This document shows, one piece after another, positions 22,929 to 34,504 of a DNA stretch of 64,000 nt (position 1 is the first letter of the stretch; every line of letters begins with the position of its first letter). The stretch lies in NCBI RefSeq assembly GCF_000247695.1, contig NW_004624805.1:1365433-1429432 (forward strand). The letters are read 5' to 3'. Both the position numbers and the translations under genes were made by a program. The notes beneath the pieces were generated by a model, which saw only the letters and a program-made list of their open reading frames with translations, made no database searches and was not told the DNA's origin. Source of the DNA: Heterocephalus glaber. Its lineage: Eukaryota > Chordata > Mammalia > Rodentia > Bathyergidae.

Positions 22929-23579
22929 AAGAGGAAGACATCTGTAGAATGGGAAAGTTGCAAGGATCAAGGGCTTGCAAGCATTTCGTTCTTATCATTT
23001 ATTGAGTGTGAGTCCTTCCCCTGCTGTTGAAGGCCCTGTGCACAACCGGCCACAGTTTGAGGCCTGCAGGGAAGTCGCAACGCCGGAAGTAGACACACAG
23101 CATCGGATGTGAAACTGACTCCCAGCCTCAACAAATGGGTCTGGATCCGGACAAAGAAAATAACTGGAATAATCGCACAGCCACGCGCAGGGCGCTTGTC
23201 TACACAAGAATGTGCCCAGCGCCTAATTTCTCCTGACATACTCTTGAGACGCATGTAGCTTTCTGCGACACCCTCGCAGTGCTGCCATTCAAATCCTGTG
23301 AATTTGTATGCAACTAAAGGACATATTGTAGGTTCTTGTCTCCTGGAAAGAACTCCGATAGCCACGTTCAAAGGCTGTTCTGGGTGAAGGAGCTGAATGC
23401 ACTTACTAAATGATCACACGCAACCACCAGCAGCAGGGCAGCATCAGAGCTGGGCGGCTGAATTCTCCTCGGCTTGTGAGGGCAGGACAGAGCCAACAGG
23501 GTCAAGGCGGCTGCGTGGGAAGGGCATATCGGCCCTCTTGCTCCAAAGATCTGCTCCAGCAATAGCTACCTGCACTTTA

Positions 23580-23692
23580 GCAAGCACCTGCAGCCCTGGT
23601 TACCCGGGAGGCTGAGGCAGGCAGACAGCTTGAGCCCAGCAGTTCAGGGCCAGGCTGGGCAACATAGCATGACCCCATCTCAGAAGGAAGGG
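23580..23692 (+). mobile_element. B1 SINE
   Basis: cctggttacccgggaggctgaggcaggc, gccaggctgggcaacatagc and accccatctcag, followed by a short ggaagggaggg tail. Confidence 0.85.
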
Positions 23693-24158
23693 AGGGAGGA
23701 AGGGCCTACCTTATAAGAAAGTTAAAGTGCCTGACTCTTTTTCCATCTAACTGGTTTCATGAAGATGTTCCGTGGCTCTTTGCCTGCTTTACATGGATGG
23801 CTGCCCTCGACTGCTGTAAAGCCTTGAGGGCTTGGAAAGTCCTGTCCCAGCTGAGGAGGGCAGAGGTCGGGGCCTTCGGCTCGGCAGCCTCCGAGTTCTC
23901 TGGCTCCTTTACTGTCTCTGCTGTGACTTAAACCAGATCAGGAGCACAGCAGGGCGTGGTTTCAGGCCAGATTCCTGAAAACTTCCTTAGGGTTTCCAAA
24001 TGGTTATTCTCCATGTAATTGCTACATTTTTGTTACATGCACAAAATAAATAACAAGTGTTTATTTGGATTCGTCATGTGAAGCGTTTTCCACACTGTAT
24101 CGGGTGGTGATGTGTGATCCTTCGAGGCAGTGGACTATAAACGTATTTCTAAAGGTTC

Positions 24159-24163
<5 letters not shown>
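23693..24163. other. Non-coding unique sequence
   Basis: Nothing recognised between the B1 element and the TC repeat. Confidence 0.4.

Positions 24164-24205
<42 letters not shown>
24164..24205 (+). repeat. (TC)21 microsatellite
   Basis: About 42 uninterrupted bases of TC. Confidence 0.95.
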
Positions 24206-24207
<2 letters not shown>

Positions 24208-24644
24208 CCTTCCTTTGAAATAGCTCACAACCTTACTACCCAGAAATAAAGTGGGACACATAACTGGAAAACACAGGTGCCCGGTTACTTATTGGCTCAT
24301 TAGCAGGATGATGAATGAAGACTTCCAAAGTACAACAACTCCCGGCTGCAGGATAAACAAAGGCACAGACACAGCCTGTTGAAAGCTCGTCACTAGAACA
24401 GGGGGATTTTAACCTCTTCTGCTAAGGGACAGCCTCATACCATCACCTGCTCAGCACCACCTCTGAAACTTGTGTATCTAAAAGAATTGCAAAGAGCTTA
24501 GAGGTGAGGGGGAGGAAATGGATAACATGCTACCTTTGTGCTCTCCGTAAAGGAGCATGTCTCTCTGTGAGCTCAAGACAAACGTCTGTGTTCTAAGAGA
24601 GGCTTCTGGAAGCCAACGTGGCTAGGAGTGGACCGCGGAGAGGG

Positions 24645-24737
24645 CCCCCTGGGCTGGGTGCTGCTCAGTGAGAGCACTTGCTTAGCATCCGGACGCCCCA
24701 GATTCCTTCCCCAGCACTGGAAAAAGAAAAAAAAGAG
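24645..24737 (+). mobile_element. ID SINE
   Basis: tgggctgggtgctgctcagtgagagcacttgcttagcatcc, then ttccttccccagcactgg and an A-rich tail. Confidence 0.85.
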
Positions 24738-24761
24738 GCTGCCACTGAATGATTTGGGAAC

Positions 24762-24966
24762 AGTCCCGGTGTTGTCCCACACGCCTGTGATCACAGCCAC
24801 TCGGGTGGCTGGGGCAGGAGGATCACAAGTTTGAGACCAACCTGGGAAACAGTGAGGTCATGTCTCAAAATTTTTAAAAAAACACAAAAAACCCCGAGAA
24901 GGGATGGGGTTGTAGCTCGGTGGTGGTGATGCCCCTGGATTCAATCCCAGTACCACGAAAAAAACC
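24762..24966 (+). mobile_element. B1+ID composite SINE
   Basis: ggtgttgtcccacacgcctgtgatcac and gaggatcacaagtttgagacc (B1), an A-rich linker, then gatggggttgtagctcggtgg and ggattcaatcccagtacc (ID, with an internal deletion). It lies 25 bp from the previous ID element in the same orientation. Confidence 0.9.
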
Positions 24967-25743
24967 AGTGGTTTGGGAAACACATTCAAATACTTATTTA
25001 GATCTTTTATTGTTATTGCTAAACAATAAAGCCCATTTTGCTTCGTTTTACAGTACTCTCGTCTGACATTCATGACAGACACTTAGCGAAGCCCAGAGCT
25101 TTGTGCAAGCAGACACTCGCTAGGCACTAACTAAGGAAAAGAATGAGTAGGCAATCAAGCACGCTCTCTCCTGTTTCTACAGCTCGGGTTTCTGAGGCTC
25201 TCTGACCCTCTACCTCATACTCGTGTGGCGACCCCAGGCCAGAATTGGGCTTCTTGGGGCACAGCTTGGAATCTGCAGCAAGGGTTGGTCCAGCTGGTAT
25301 GTGCTGGGGCTCTGGGCATCAGGGGAGAGCAAAGCAGACCAAGGCTAGGCCTTTGCAGAAAGCACAGCCCAGTACAGAGAAATGTGCAGAGGACAAGCCA
25401 GGGAAACATCTGCGGGGGTAAAATCAAAGGCACAGCCGGGGACAGAGGTGCAGACCAGAGGTGTGGGTCGGGGGGTGGGTCCCCCGGGAGAGCCGGACCA
25501 CTAGGGATGAACCGAGGACAAAAACCGACCAAGCAGCTCGGTCAGGCCATGCACCCGCCAGCCGGTGCTGGGCAGTGGCCTGCGTGTCCTGTGCCCTCTG
25601 CCAGGCAGCTGAAGAGCGCCTTGTGTGTCTGGATTCTGCAGGCCTGGAGGTGCAGAAGCCTGCGCTGGGTGTGTGACCTGCTCAGTTCCCCTTCGTCCGG
25701 TTTTGTATTCGCAGCTCTTGGTTCCCTAGGGGGAATGAAAGCA

Positions 25744-25745
<2 letters not shown>

Positions 25746-25805
<60 letters not shown>
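25746..25805 (+). repeat. (TG)30 microsatellite
   Basis: Sixty uninterrupted bases of TG/GT, the longest microsatellite in the window. It is likely to be length-polymorphic and Z-DNA-prone. Confidence 0.97.
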
Positions 25806-25807
<2 letters not shown>

Positions 25808-25829
25808 ATTAAATAAAGTCGTGGCGAGC

Positions 25830-25985
25830 ATCACAACACAGAGGAGAACTGGGAGGGCGGAGCTCCCTGCCTCCAGCCTGCATCGCGCTCCGCCCCCACG
25901 CTCACTGCCCTCCAAGCCCGCCCTCGCCGGCCGCACGCGGTACTGTGTCCACGCGCCGTCTCCGCGGTCACCCGACCTGGTGTCC
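25830..25985. promoter_or_regulatory. Small CpG-rich patch
   Basis: Clustered CGs (gcatcgcgctccgccccc, cgccctcgccggccgcacgcgg, cacgcgccgtctccgcgg) start 25 bp after the TG repeat. At about 150 bp it is shorter than a standard CpG island. It may be a minor promoter, an enhancer or chance. Confidence 0.35.
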
Positions 25986-26407
25986 GTTGGCTAAAGCCAC
26001 TTTTTGGTGACTCAAGTCATGATCAAGGAGTACAAGTCATCTCCACTATCCTGACATTAAAAACATAACTGTTTTGAGAGCCAAAACGTCCCCGGCCCAT
26101 AGAAATAATAACTTTTTCCCACTTAGAATGATCCAGGTATAAAAGCTCAAAGCAGATTTGTCAAAGGCAGAATGTTCATTTGAAATGGACTGAATCCCAC
26201 TGTGTGTCAAGTACATGGGAGATTATGGCCTGGGTTTTGAAACTTAATGGAATATTTGTGTTCATCCCTGCAAAACAAGGAGGCAAACAAACAAAAAGAG
26301 AGAGAGAATTAAGTATTTACTGAAAACCTGAAATAGTTTCAGCAAGGTGCTGACCCAAAACAAATGGAATCCACATTGTATGCTAGAGAAAAATGCAGAT
26401 TTTTGGA
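25986..26407. other. AT-rich non-coding unique sequence
   Basis: No repeat recognised. gtgactcaagtcatgatcaagg near 26010 contains AP-1/MAF-like half sites. Confidence 0.35.
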
Positions 26408-26515
26408 AGTAGACACGAAGAGGCTAGAATTCTAGCTCAGCAACTCACTGAGTAACCTTGGACAGGTTCGTGAGCTTCCAGTTCCTCTTCTTTAAAGTGG
26501 GCACCGCACTTGCTC
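26408..26515 (+). mobile_element. MIR fragment
   Basis: aattctagctcagcaactcactgagtaaccttggacaggttc and ccagttcctcttctttaaagtgggca match the MIR core and tail region. Confidence 0.8.
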
Positions 26516-28054
26516 TGAAATGTCAGACATTTAAACCAAGTGGTGGCACATGTTGGATGGCACTGCTACCAGCCGGGGGACCACACCCCTGGTAGACCTC
26601 CCCTCCAGGGCAGCAGAGGCCTTGACATGAGCTAGGATCCCCAAGATCCAGAAGAGGAGTGGGCAGCACTAGGTAGGAGAGCAGACGTGGAGGAAAAGGA
26701 GCAGTGAGACCCAGGAGCCAGGGAGTGCAGACCCTCTGAGGCAGACAGCCAGCCAGGGGCCGAGTCTGCAAAGGGACCGAGCTGACCGGAGGGTGGTTTG
26801 GATGACAGAGTGGAGAGGGGCTCCCGAGACACGGCCCCAGGGAGGGGAGATGGGATGAAACCCGAAGGGCCCAGGGCCAAGACCAAGCGCAGCCAGAGTA
26901 CACGGGGCCTCAGACCCCAGGGACCCCAGAAACCCGCTTCTGTCAGGGAGACCTGGCGTTGCTGCTTGCCAGCCGGCCCACCGTTCTCCGTGATGGCCCT
27001 TTCTCCCCGCCCCTGCCTGCAGCAGTGCTCTGGTTAAGACAATGCTGGGTTTGTTCTCCGAATACAAATTACTAGTGTAGGGAAACCGCAGCGCCTGAGC
27101 CAGCCTCCCAACTGGGGCTCTTTGTTTGCAGTGCCTGACCCCTGACTGTGAGAGCCAGAAGGGACCTCTGAGAGCAAGAGGCCAGTGCCCACAGGAAGCA
27201 GGGTTCCTGCCACCCCGGGACTGCAGGTGACGCCTGCAGCAGGAGGCCACCTGCTACTGCAGGAAGCCAGGCCTTGGACGCCACCCTGAGCTGCACAGCG
27301 GCCTCTGGGCAGTGAGCCTCAGATTTGTCCCTGTGGCCACTGCCCGCTCCCTGCTCACTGGCACAGTGCCCTCCTGCTGTGCACCAGCCCGTGACGCTTC
27401 CAGGCTCCAGAGCACAACTCTGCAGGTGGCAGGCACTGCCTTCTGCTCTGGTAGTTACGCTTTCATGCTTTGGCTGAGAGATTAAGGAAAACACGCATCA
27501 GCACATAAACAGGTACATGCACTGTGGCACCAACCAGAGGCCAGGAAATTCTCAGTAGATGATGACTACGATAGTTAGCATTATCAGATGCCACCAACTG
27601 TTGGCATCATTAGTAATGCTAATTTGTTACATTACAGATGCTACTGTTACTGTCGGTACTCATAGTGCCTGTGGGATGCATTACGGTTACCTGCCATATC
27701 ATTTCATCAGTTGACATTCTTTGGGTTGTTTTGCCCATCACAAATCTGTCTACAGTAAGGGCTTGGTTTTCGTCTTGTCCACAAGGACTTGGGGAAGTAC
27801 ACTGTGCCTCATAGCCCTGGCAAAGAGGAGAAGCAGGCAGGTGTCCCCAGCCTCAGGCAGCACAGGGTTTTAGTCCACACCTCCCCGACCTGGGCAGAGC
27901 AGGGCCACCGCTGAGCTACCTGCCAGGCCGTCCACACGGACCTCCGCTGCCCAGGACACAGAGGCCCCCAAGCAGGTGGAGAGGAATGAGGTCTACAGAC
28001 ACCGGCCCTGCCCCGGGATTTGTGGGCTGTGTTTGTTCACCAATTTCATCCTCA
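26516..28054. other. Non-coding unique sequence, GC-rich at 26.5-27.5 kb
   Basis: The minus-strand open frames here (for example 26669-27250) run through moderately GC-rich DNA and resemble no protein I know. Confidence 0.35.
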
Positions 28055-28113
28055 GTGCTAAGACCATACCTGCCCTGTTGTAGGATCTCAGTAAATTCTT
28101 ACTAAATGAATGA
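28055..28113 (+). mobile_element. MIR/L2 3' end fragment
   Basis: The phrase ggatctcagtaaattcttac, followed by taaatgaatgaa, matches the terminal region shared by MIR and L2 (gctcaataaatatttgttgaatgaatgaa). Confidence 0.55.
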
Positions 28114-28319
28114 AGAGGGATTATACACTTGAGGGTTTTGACAAGGGCCAGATGTGGATGCCTCTGGACCTTTGTCACAATGACAGAATTCCTCCAGCAC
28201 CAAAGATCTTAATGGCAGAGAAGCGCAAAGACACGTCCCAGAGCCCGGGGACAGGGGCCTACAGAAAGCGGGATGCTTGCGCATATGGCCCATTGAAGTA
28301 GCAGCCAGTGATTTTAGCA

Positions 28320-28912
28320 CATGCACAAAGTAATGTGACCGTCACCACACTCAGTCTTGGAGCACTTCCATCGCCCTCCCAAACCCCGTGCTGTCGAGGA
28401 CCATCCCACACACCCACCCTAGGCCAACACGAACTTCCTTTCTCTACATGGATTTGTCTGTTCTGCACTTTTCTTATCAGTGGATCTATAATATGTGATC
28501 TTTCTGCTTTGCACTGTTTTTGCAGGGCTGGCTATTGAGCCCAGAGTCGCAGGCATACTGGGAGATGGGGACTCACTAAGCTGCTACCCTAACCCCAGCA
28601 CGTGTGGACTTTTTAACTGACTTCTGTCATTTAGCATAACTCATTCAACATTCATCCACATTGCAGCAAGTATCAGTTCCTTGTTTTGGCTGAATGATAC
28701 TCTGTTGTACAGACAGATCATGTCCTGTTTATCCGTTCACTGAGCGTAGACTTTTAGGTTGTTTCCACTTCTGCCTGCAGTGCAGAATGTCGCCATGCAC
28801 ATTTAGGCACAAGTCTGTGAGTGGACGTCTTCATTCTCTTGGTTGTTTATCTAGGCATGAGTTTTATGGTCATGCTGTCTTTCACGTTTTAAGGAACAAC
28901 CATGCATCCCCA
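28320..28912 (-). mobile_element. Old L1 (L1M-type) 3' end, antisense
   Basis: Antisense landmarks of an old mammalian L1: gcacaaagtaatgtgaccgtcacc, gagcacttccatcgccctcc, catttagcataactcattcaac, ggctgaatgatactctgttgta, ttaggttgtttccacttctgcc and gtgagtggacgtcttcattctc. It is interrupted by a decayed SINE at about 28523-28604. The ORF2 remnant is non-functional. Confidence 0.85.
28523..28604 (-). mobile_element. Decayed ID SINE inside the L1M fragment
   Basis: gctattgagcccagagtcgcaggcatactggg and ctaagctgctaccctaaccccagc read as a degraded reverse-complement ID (gggttcaatcc..., gggtgtagctcag). Confidence 0.55.
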
Positions 28913-28984
28913 GTCCCCTACCCAGCATTGTTCTGAAGGTTCTGATGTCTCCTCCTGCACACCAATATTGCTGTCGTAGGATTC

Positions 28985-29010
28985 CCTCTCTCTCTCTCTC
29001 TCTCTCTCTC
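28985..29010 (+). repeat. (TC)n microsatellite
   Basis: About 13 TC units directly adjoin the tail of the antisense SINE that follows; on the minus strand this is an AG-expanded SINE tail. Confidence 0.9.
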
Positions 29011-29192
29011 CTCAGTACTAGAGATTGGACCCAGGGATACTCTACCACTGAGCTATACCCTTTTCATTTTTCATTTTGACTTAAGGTCTCACTGAATTGC
29101 CCAGGCTGACCTCAAACCTACGATCCTCCTGCCTCAGCCTCCCAAGTAGCAGAGATTATAGATATGTGCTACTATGTTCCTGTGCCTGGCTA
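29011..29192 (-). mobile_element. B1+ID composite SINE, antisense
   Basis: ctcagtactagagattggaccc, actctaccactgagctatacc (ID in reverse), tgacttaaggtctcactgaattgcccaggc and cctcctgcctcagcctcccaag (B1 in reverse). Confidence 0.92.
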
Positions 29193-30133
29193 TAGGTTTG
29201 CTTCCTTTTAGTCTCACTGTTTGTCTCATATTCATCATAAATTTTGCATTATTTTCCATAATCTAAAAGGTTCATTCACCAAATTGAAATAATTTATCAT
29301 CAAGAAAAATGAAGGAAAAACAAAACTATGAAGTATATTTGAATTGTGTCTATTCATTTTAGAAACTTGAGCTGCATTAGAAAAACAAAAGAAAGCTAAA
29401 GCTGTCAGATTCACTGTCCAGAAAGCTTCTCTTTTCCCTTTTGCTGCCTCATCCTCTTGAGGACTTGGAGTCCTATAAATATGGGGATGCAGAGCCCACT
29501 CTCTTCCTTGTCCTTTACATGCTGGGCCAGAGGGTCACTAAGGAGACTCCCTGGGACGCCCCAAACAGTGGTGTATCTTTGAGCTTCAGCAGGGGAAAAA
29601 TGTCAAAAATGTACCTTCATGCATAGAATAAACTAAACTCTGGTCCATTAGACAATCTCTTCTAAACTCAGAAGTCTAAGACTATTTAAGTGAAGTTGTA
29701 TGACAGAGGGTGTTTGTTTTCATTTTTACCCCCAGCACTATGGTATGCATAATGTGAACCACACTGAGAGCTGCAAAGACTCACTGTTCTGCGCACCCTT
29801 CGTGTGGATCAGCAAAGCTTTATTTGGGGAAAGTGGTCTTAGCACACGCAGGAAGAAACAGCCATGGCTTTGCCTTAGACTGCTTAACTGTGAAAGTTCA
29901 GATCAAAAAGAATCTTTGTAAATCCCTGTTTAGACTTAATGTTATTTGTTTGGGTTTTTGCAAGGCTGTCATCAGGTTTTTAGTCTGTTTGTTTCCTGTG
30001 AAAAAGCGAACAGTTCTCTAGTCTGAAAACTTCAACTGGCACTTGCCCCTGGGTGAGGAAAAGATACGCTCAGTGTGTCATTTCTAGTCATATTTCAGAG
30101 GCAGTGTTCATTTTCTTACCTATTTCCTTTAAA
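29193..30133. other. Repeat-poor AT-rich block
   Basis: No repeats recognised. ataatttatcatcaag and other AT-rich homeodomain-like cores occur near 29290. Candidate non-coding regulatory DNA only. Confidence 0.3.
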
Positions 30134-30248
30134 GGGCCGGGGATTTAGCTCAGTGGTCCCTTCCAGCGCCTGCCTGGCAAGTGCAAGGTCCCAAGTTCGA
30201 TCTCTGGTACAAAACAAAACAAAACAAACAAAACATATTTCCCTTAAA
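30121..30248 (+). mobile_element. ID-like SINE (ggatttagctcagtggt subfamily) with 13-bp TSD
   Basis: ggccggggatttagctcagtgg, cgcctgcctggcaagtgcaagg and aagttcgatctctggtac, with an (AAAAC)n tail. Flanking repeats TATTTCCTTTAAA (30121-30133) and TATTTCCCTTAAA (30236-30248) differ by one base. Confidence 0.92.
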
Positions 30249-30639
30249 AAGACAAGTTTGGGAGTGGCTGGATTTTTATCATGAGGTTCCCAGAGGCTTG
30301 GAGAAGAGGTGGCCGTGACAGCTAGTGCACGCACACAGGGGAAGGGCGGGCGCAGCGGGTCTGCAGGCGTGGGCGAGTGCCCGGCTGGGTACAAGATCAT
30401 CTACTGGTTTGGGTGACATTATGCTCAATGAAACATTCGCATATTTTATATAAAAAATTAGCTTTCCATTAAGCCCTTTGCAAATCAAGATGTAGTCACC
30501 AATTTCATCAGCATAAATACAGCAGGAGGAAGAAAGGAAAGAAGGAAGAAAGAAAAATGAAGAAATTAACAACTCTGTTTTCTGTGGGGTGAAAAACCAA
30601 GTTAGCCTGAATCTCAGTTAAGCATTACTATGTATCAAA

Positions 30640-31042
30640 TTGTAACACAAAGTAATGGCTTAAAACAATTAGCATTTATTTATTTTAGGATTGCACAAGG
30701 CAGTAATATAGGCTGGGCTCAGCAAGACAGTTGTTCTGGTCTCTCTCAGGCATCTGGGCTCAGCTGCACGTCACACAGGCAGTGTTGCTGACCTTGGCTG
30801 GACCCTTGTCACCACCCTGAGCCTTGGCTGGGACAATGGGCTGACTCAGCTTGGGTCCTCTGGTCTCTTATCTTCCAGCAGGCCAGCTCAGGGTCCTTTA
30901 CATCACAGCTAGACAGAGATGCAAGAGACCATATAGAAAAGCATGAAAGATCTTGTGAGCCCTAAGTTACGAATTGGAATGTTGTTACTTTTGCATTTTA
31001 TTGGCCAAAGCAAGTTGGAAGACCAGTCCACATTCAAGAAGG
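30640..31042 (-). mobile_element. Ancient LTR-like interspersed repeat, antisense
   Basis: Phrases such as aatggcttaaaacaattagcatttattta, tctcaggcatctgggctcagctg and cattttattggccaaagcaag recall old mammal-wide ERVL/MaLR-type LTR copies in reverse orientation. The family assignment is tentative. Confidence 0.5.
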
Positions 31043-31379
31043 AAGAAAAAAAGACTTTTATGTCTTGATATCACTTCACAGCCATATTACCCAGAGCCAT
31101 AGTACAAATGGCATGGATACAGGGTGGAATGGGGGACTGTGGCCACTGCAATACACCACAGCCTAGTTCATGTCTGTTCACAGATGTATTAAGAACACAT
31201 TCCATATGTGTCATTCTAGTACATCCTTTGAATCCAGAGATATTTTTGCCTGTATCAGGTAGCTTAAGTTCATCTTTTGAACCTAAAAGAGATTGACTGT
31301 ATTTATATCAAAGAGCCTTATCAAAGTTCTCTTTTGATGTGAGTTTCATATGTCTGGAAATCCTGAAGATGATGGCGTG

Positions 31380-31458
31380 TGGCGGGGGGCTGCTGGAGAT
31401 CAAACCCAGAGCCCCATGTGTTGACCAAGTGTTCTACCACTGAACTATACCCTCAGAC
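31380..31458 (-). mobile_element. ID SINE, antisense
   Basis: gctgctggagatcaaacccagagcc and agtgttctaccactgaactatacc are reverse-complement ID boxes. Confidence 0.8.
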
Positions 31459-31904
31459 TCTCAGTCCAGGGCTTATCCTAAAGAACATGTCGTGGAATTT
31501 GTGTGTGTTCTCATTTTATTATTATTAGCCAAGACTTCATCCTAATTTTTAGTTATAGAAATAAATGAATAAGCAAGGTGATTTTTATTCCAGATTTTTA
31601 CAGTGGGCTCTTAGGTAATACTGCAATAGTGATGATTTTGTGCAGTTTTTTGTTTGTTTTCTTACATGAGAAACCATGGCTTATGTTTGTTCGGACATCT
31701 GTAATAATGAACCTATCCTTTAAACAAATACTTAAAAACACCAGGCAGCTTCTCGGTGAACAAGTACTATTTATTAAGAATTCATTAGTTGTAGTTTACT
31801 AGTGACTTTATTATGTTTTCGTGCTGGCTTTAACTGTTGCTTCAAAAATTTTAATTTTTGTATTTTCAGAGGTAAAGAAAGAAAGATACTGAGGGTGTGG
31901 GTAA

Positions 31905-32078
31905 ATAAGAACTTTTATACATTCCCGACAGGAAAAGAAATGAGTTCAATCACTTTGAAAAGCAAATTGGCAAGACACGCTACAAAAAGCAATTCCATTT
32001 CCAAGTATTTATAGTGGGGAAACTTCACAAAGAAGAGTACAAAGAAGACATGTACGAAGATGGTCATGGTACTCTTCA
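31905..32078 (+). mobile_element. Old L1 ORF2 3' fragment, sense
   Basis: gaacttttatacattcccgaca, caatcactttgaaaagcaaattggcaag, agcaattccatttccaagtattta and gtacgaagatggtcatgg follow the order of old L1 ORF2 3' sequence. It is heavily decayed and the frame is broken. Confidence 0.65.
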
Positions 32079-32079
32079 C

Positions 32080-32345
32080 CTCATTTATTCACTCAGCAAA
32101 TACTCATTGAGCACTTACTCTGCACTTACACTCACCCTACTCAGAGATTATGTGTAAGCAGGGGACACATCAACCCCAAGTCCTGTTTCAGGGAGCTTGC
32201 AGTTTAGAGGAGGAAGACACTAAATAAACAAAATAAATACAGAAAAGATACTGTAGATCAATTGGTGATAAATGTCAGGAAGAAAACTAAAAGAGATAAA
32301 GCTGAATGGAAGTATTGCAGAGGAGGTTAAAATTTAAATAAGATA
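32080..32345 (-). mobile_element. L2 fragment, antisense
   Basis: tcatttattcactcagcaaatactcattgagcacttactctgc, gggagcttgcagtttagagg, taaataaacaaaataaatac and tggtgataaatgtcagg match the reverse-complement L2 3' region. Confidence 0.8.
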
Positions 32346-32599
32346 TACAAGGACAGACTCACTGACTGTGATTATTAGAGATATAGGTTTAGCCAATAAA
32401 AACACAAGACCTCCACTTCAATCTCAGATACTGAAATTTTTTGTTAGTGTGTCATTTGCAATATTTGCGACATACTTACACTACACATTAACTTGTTTAT
32501 CTGAAACTCAAATTTAACTGGGTGTCCTGTATTATATCTGGCAGTTCTAGTGGCCACTGAGTAAAAGCCTGAAGGGACAAGGGAGACATGAAGGTGCAT

Positions 32600-32690
32600 G
32601 GTCAGAAGGTTGTCAGATGGACCCCAGAAGCAAGCAGAGCAGACAGAGGAAGCAGCAAGCACAGAGGTCTGGGTGTTTCTAAGAGTGAAG
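32600..32690 (-). mobile_element. Possible continuation of the L2 fragment, antisense
   Basis: agaggaagcagcaagcacagaggtctggg resembles the L2 antisense phrase gagggaacagcaagtgcaaaggccctgagg. About 250 bp of other sequence (32346-32599) separates it from the previous fragment. Confidence 0.4.
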
Positions 32691-32863
32691 ACAGAACTTG
32701 TGTCTGTGGGAGGAAGGAAGAGAGTCTGTGGTCTAGTTGCATAATGGAATCTAACAAATGGACTCAATCCAAATATGCCCATATTGATACATTTCAGAAA
32801 TAGTATGTTGAATGAAAAATGAATTGGGAAAAGAGCGAATCTGTTGCATTTCTGCAGCCAATC

Positions 32864-32934
32864 ACTGAGGGCTGGACCCAGGAACTTGTTCGTGTTAGGC
32901 GAGCCCTGTACCACTGAGCGACACCCCAGCCACT
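32864..32934 (-). mobile_element. ID SINE, antisense
   Basis: gagggctggacccaggaac and ccctgtaccactgagcgacaccccagcc are reverse-complement ID boxes. Confidence 0.8.
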
Positions 32935-33093
32935 GCTCTGGTTGCAATTCGGTAAAGCTTAAAGCCCAACAGTGCACACTGTTTATAGTTATAGTTGTAT
33001 GTAGTCAAAAGAAAAAATAAACACAATGCACAACAACTTTATGAGGCTGTCAACTTCTGGGCAACAGAGTATAAAGGAGGAGAGGTCTCTAGC

Positions 33094-33155
33094 GTGCTCT
33101 CTTCTCTCTATCTGTCTCTCTCCCTGTCTCTCTCTCTCTCTCCCCCTTCCTCCAG
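33094..33155 (+). repeat. (TC)n-rich polypyrimidine tract
   Basis: ctctcttctctctatctgtctctctccctgtctctctctctctctccccc. Confidence 0.9.
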
Positions 33156-33258
33156 TCTAAAACAAATGAGCAAAGGGCTTAAACTTAATGGTAGTTACAC
33201 GGGAGCCTAATATAGTCTCTGTGCTTTTCTGAATGCTGGCAATGTCTCGTTTAAATAC

Positions 33259-33402
33259 TTTTTTTGAGGCAGGGTTTCCCTTTGTAGTTCAGGCTGGCCC
33301 TGAACTCACTATATAGCCCAGGCTGGCCTCGAACTCACAGGGATCCTCCTGCCTCAGCCTCCTGAGTACTAGGATTACAGGCGTGCACCAGCACACCTGG
33401 TA
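33259..33402 (-). mobile_element. B1 SINE with internal duplication, antisense
   Basis: ttttgaggcagggtttcccttt, gatcctcctgcctcagcctcctgagtac and attacaggcgtgcaccagcac. The block caggctggccctgaactcac recurs about 30 bp on as caggctggcctcgaactcac, the duplication typical of rodent B1. Confidence 0.92.
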
Positions 33403-33887
33403 GTTAAAATACTTTTAAAAGGATGACACCAAAATAAACAACAGAATTTGCGGTACTTTTGTATTATGAGGACTTTGCTACTGCAGGAAGTGATACAGAC
33501 ATTTGATCCAGCAAGGGTCCTGAGCCCATACTGGTGGTGGCAGCTGTCACTGAGCAGTGCCCATGGCTCAGAGAGGAGCCGCGTGTTCTCACTGAATGGC
33601 CACAGATCACCCAGGAGAGCCTGACCCTGTCTGTCAGGTGGTGGGGAGGACACTGGCCTCCAACCCCCAAAGTGCTACTGGGAACAGTGAATAGGACAGA
33701 AGCAGCGCAGACCCTGTGGGTGTCCACAGAATGAAAGGTGCTGGTTTCATCCCACCTGACCTGGAGCCCCCATCTGAAGACTGAACGAACTCATACAAAT
33801 CAGGCTCCTTTCCCGTTTCTCTTTATAAGCTTTCTCACGTGAAATAGAAGTCAGTTCTGACTCCAATAACATCGACTGACATTGCTG

Positions 33888-33972
33888 TGGGGGGGGGGTA
33901 TTGGGGACCAAACTCGGGGCCTCTCTCCAGCTAGACACATGCTCTGCCCACGAGCTACACCCATGCCTTTCT
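33888..33972 (-). mobile_element. ID SINE, antisense, with G10 run
   Basis: A run of ten G (33889-33898) precedes tattggggaccaaactcgggg, and tgctctgcccacgagctacaccc completes the reverse-complement ID. Confidence 0.75.
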
Positions 33973-34504
33973 GCGTCCCTTTTGCTGGTACTCTCGCTGA
34001 CCCGTCGAGACACCTAGGGCAGCAAGGGTCTGAGCTGGTAGAAGAATCCAGAAGCCTACATACGGGCGTGGCTCTGCCAGGCAACAGGGCTGCAGGGCCC
34101 TATGGCAACAGTTGGGGTGGATGCTGACGTTCAGAGCGGGCACTTAATGTGACCGCAGTTCCGAGGGCACCGACTGAGAGCAAACAGTGTACCCGGACTG
34201 TGGAAGGAAGCCGCGCACCGCTTACACGGACTGGAATTCTCGCCTAAGTTAGTCATGGACGAACATGCTCGACGAAGAGAGCACACGTCACAATTCAAAA
34301 CTCGGTTATTTAGGGCACGGGTACTTCTGTGATTTATTTGCAGGCCCTAACTCACCTGGGTTCTCGTAAGAGCTCCCAACAAGTATTATATAAGGCGTAA
34401 AAATCAACACAGGCTGTGGTGGATAACTTGGTATTATATGAAGACAAAACCTGCCAGATGCCAAGCCCTTTGCTGATACAGATAGGAACGTAAGAATACT
34501 AATA

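Noticed and set aside
24164..24205. Regularly repeated units (TC, TG, CA, GACA tracts) as a possible CRISPR-like array
   Set aside because: They are simple microsatellites with no unique spacers, in a mammalian genome.
25225..25812. 195-residue plus-strand open frame
   Set aside because: It ends in a Cys-Val run encoded by the (TG)n microsatellite, and the rest shows no domain.
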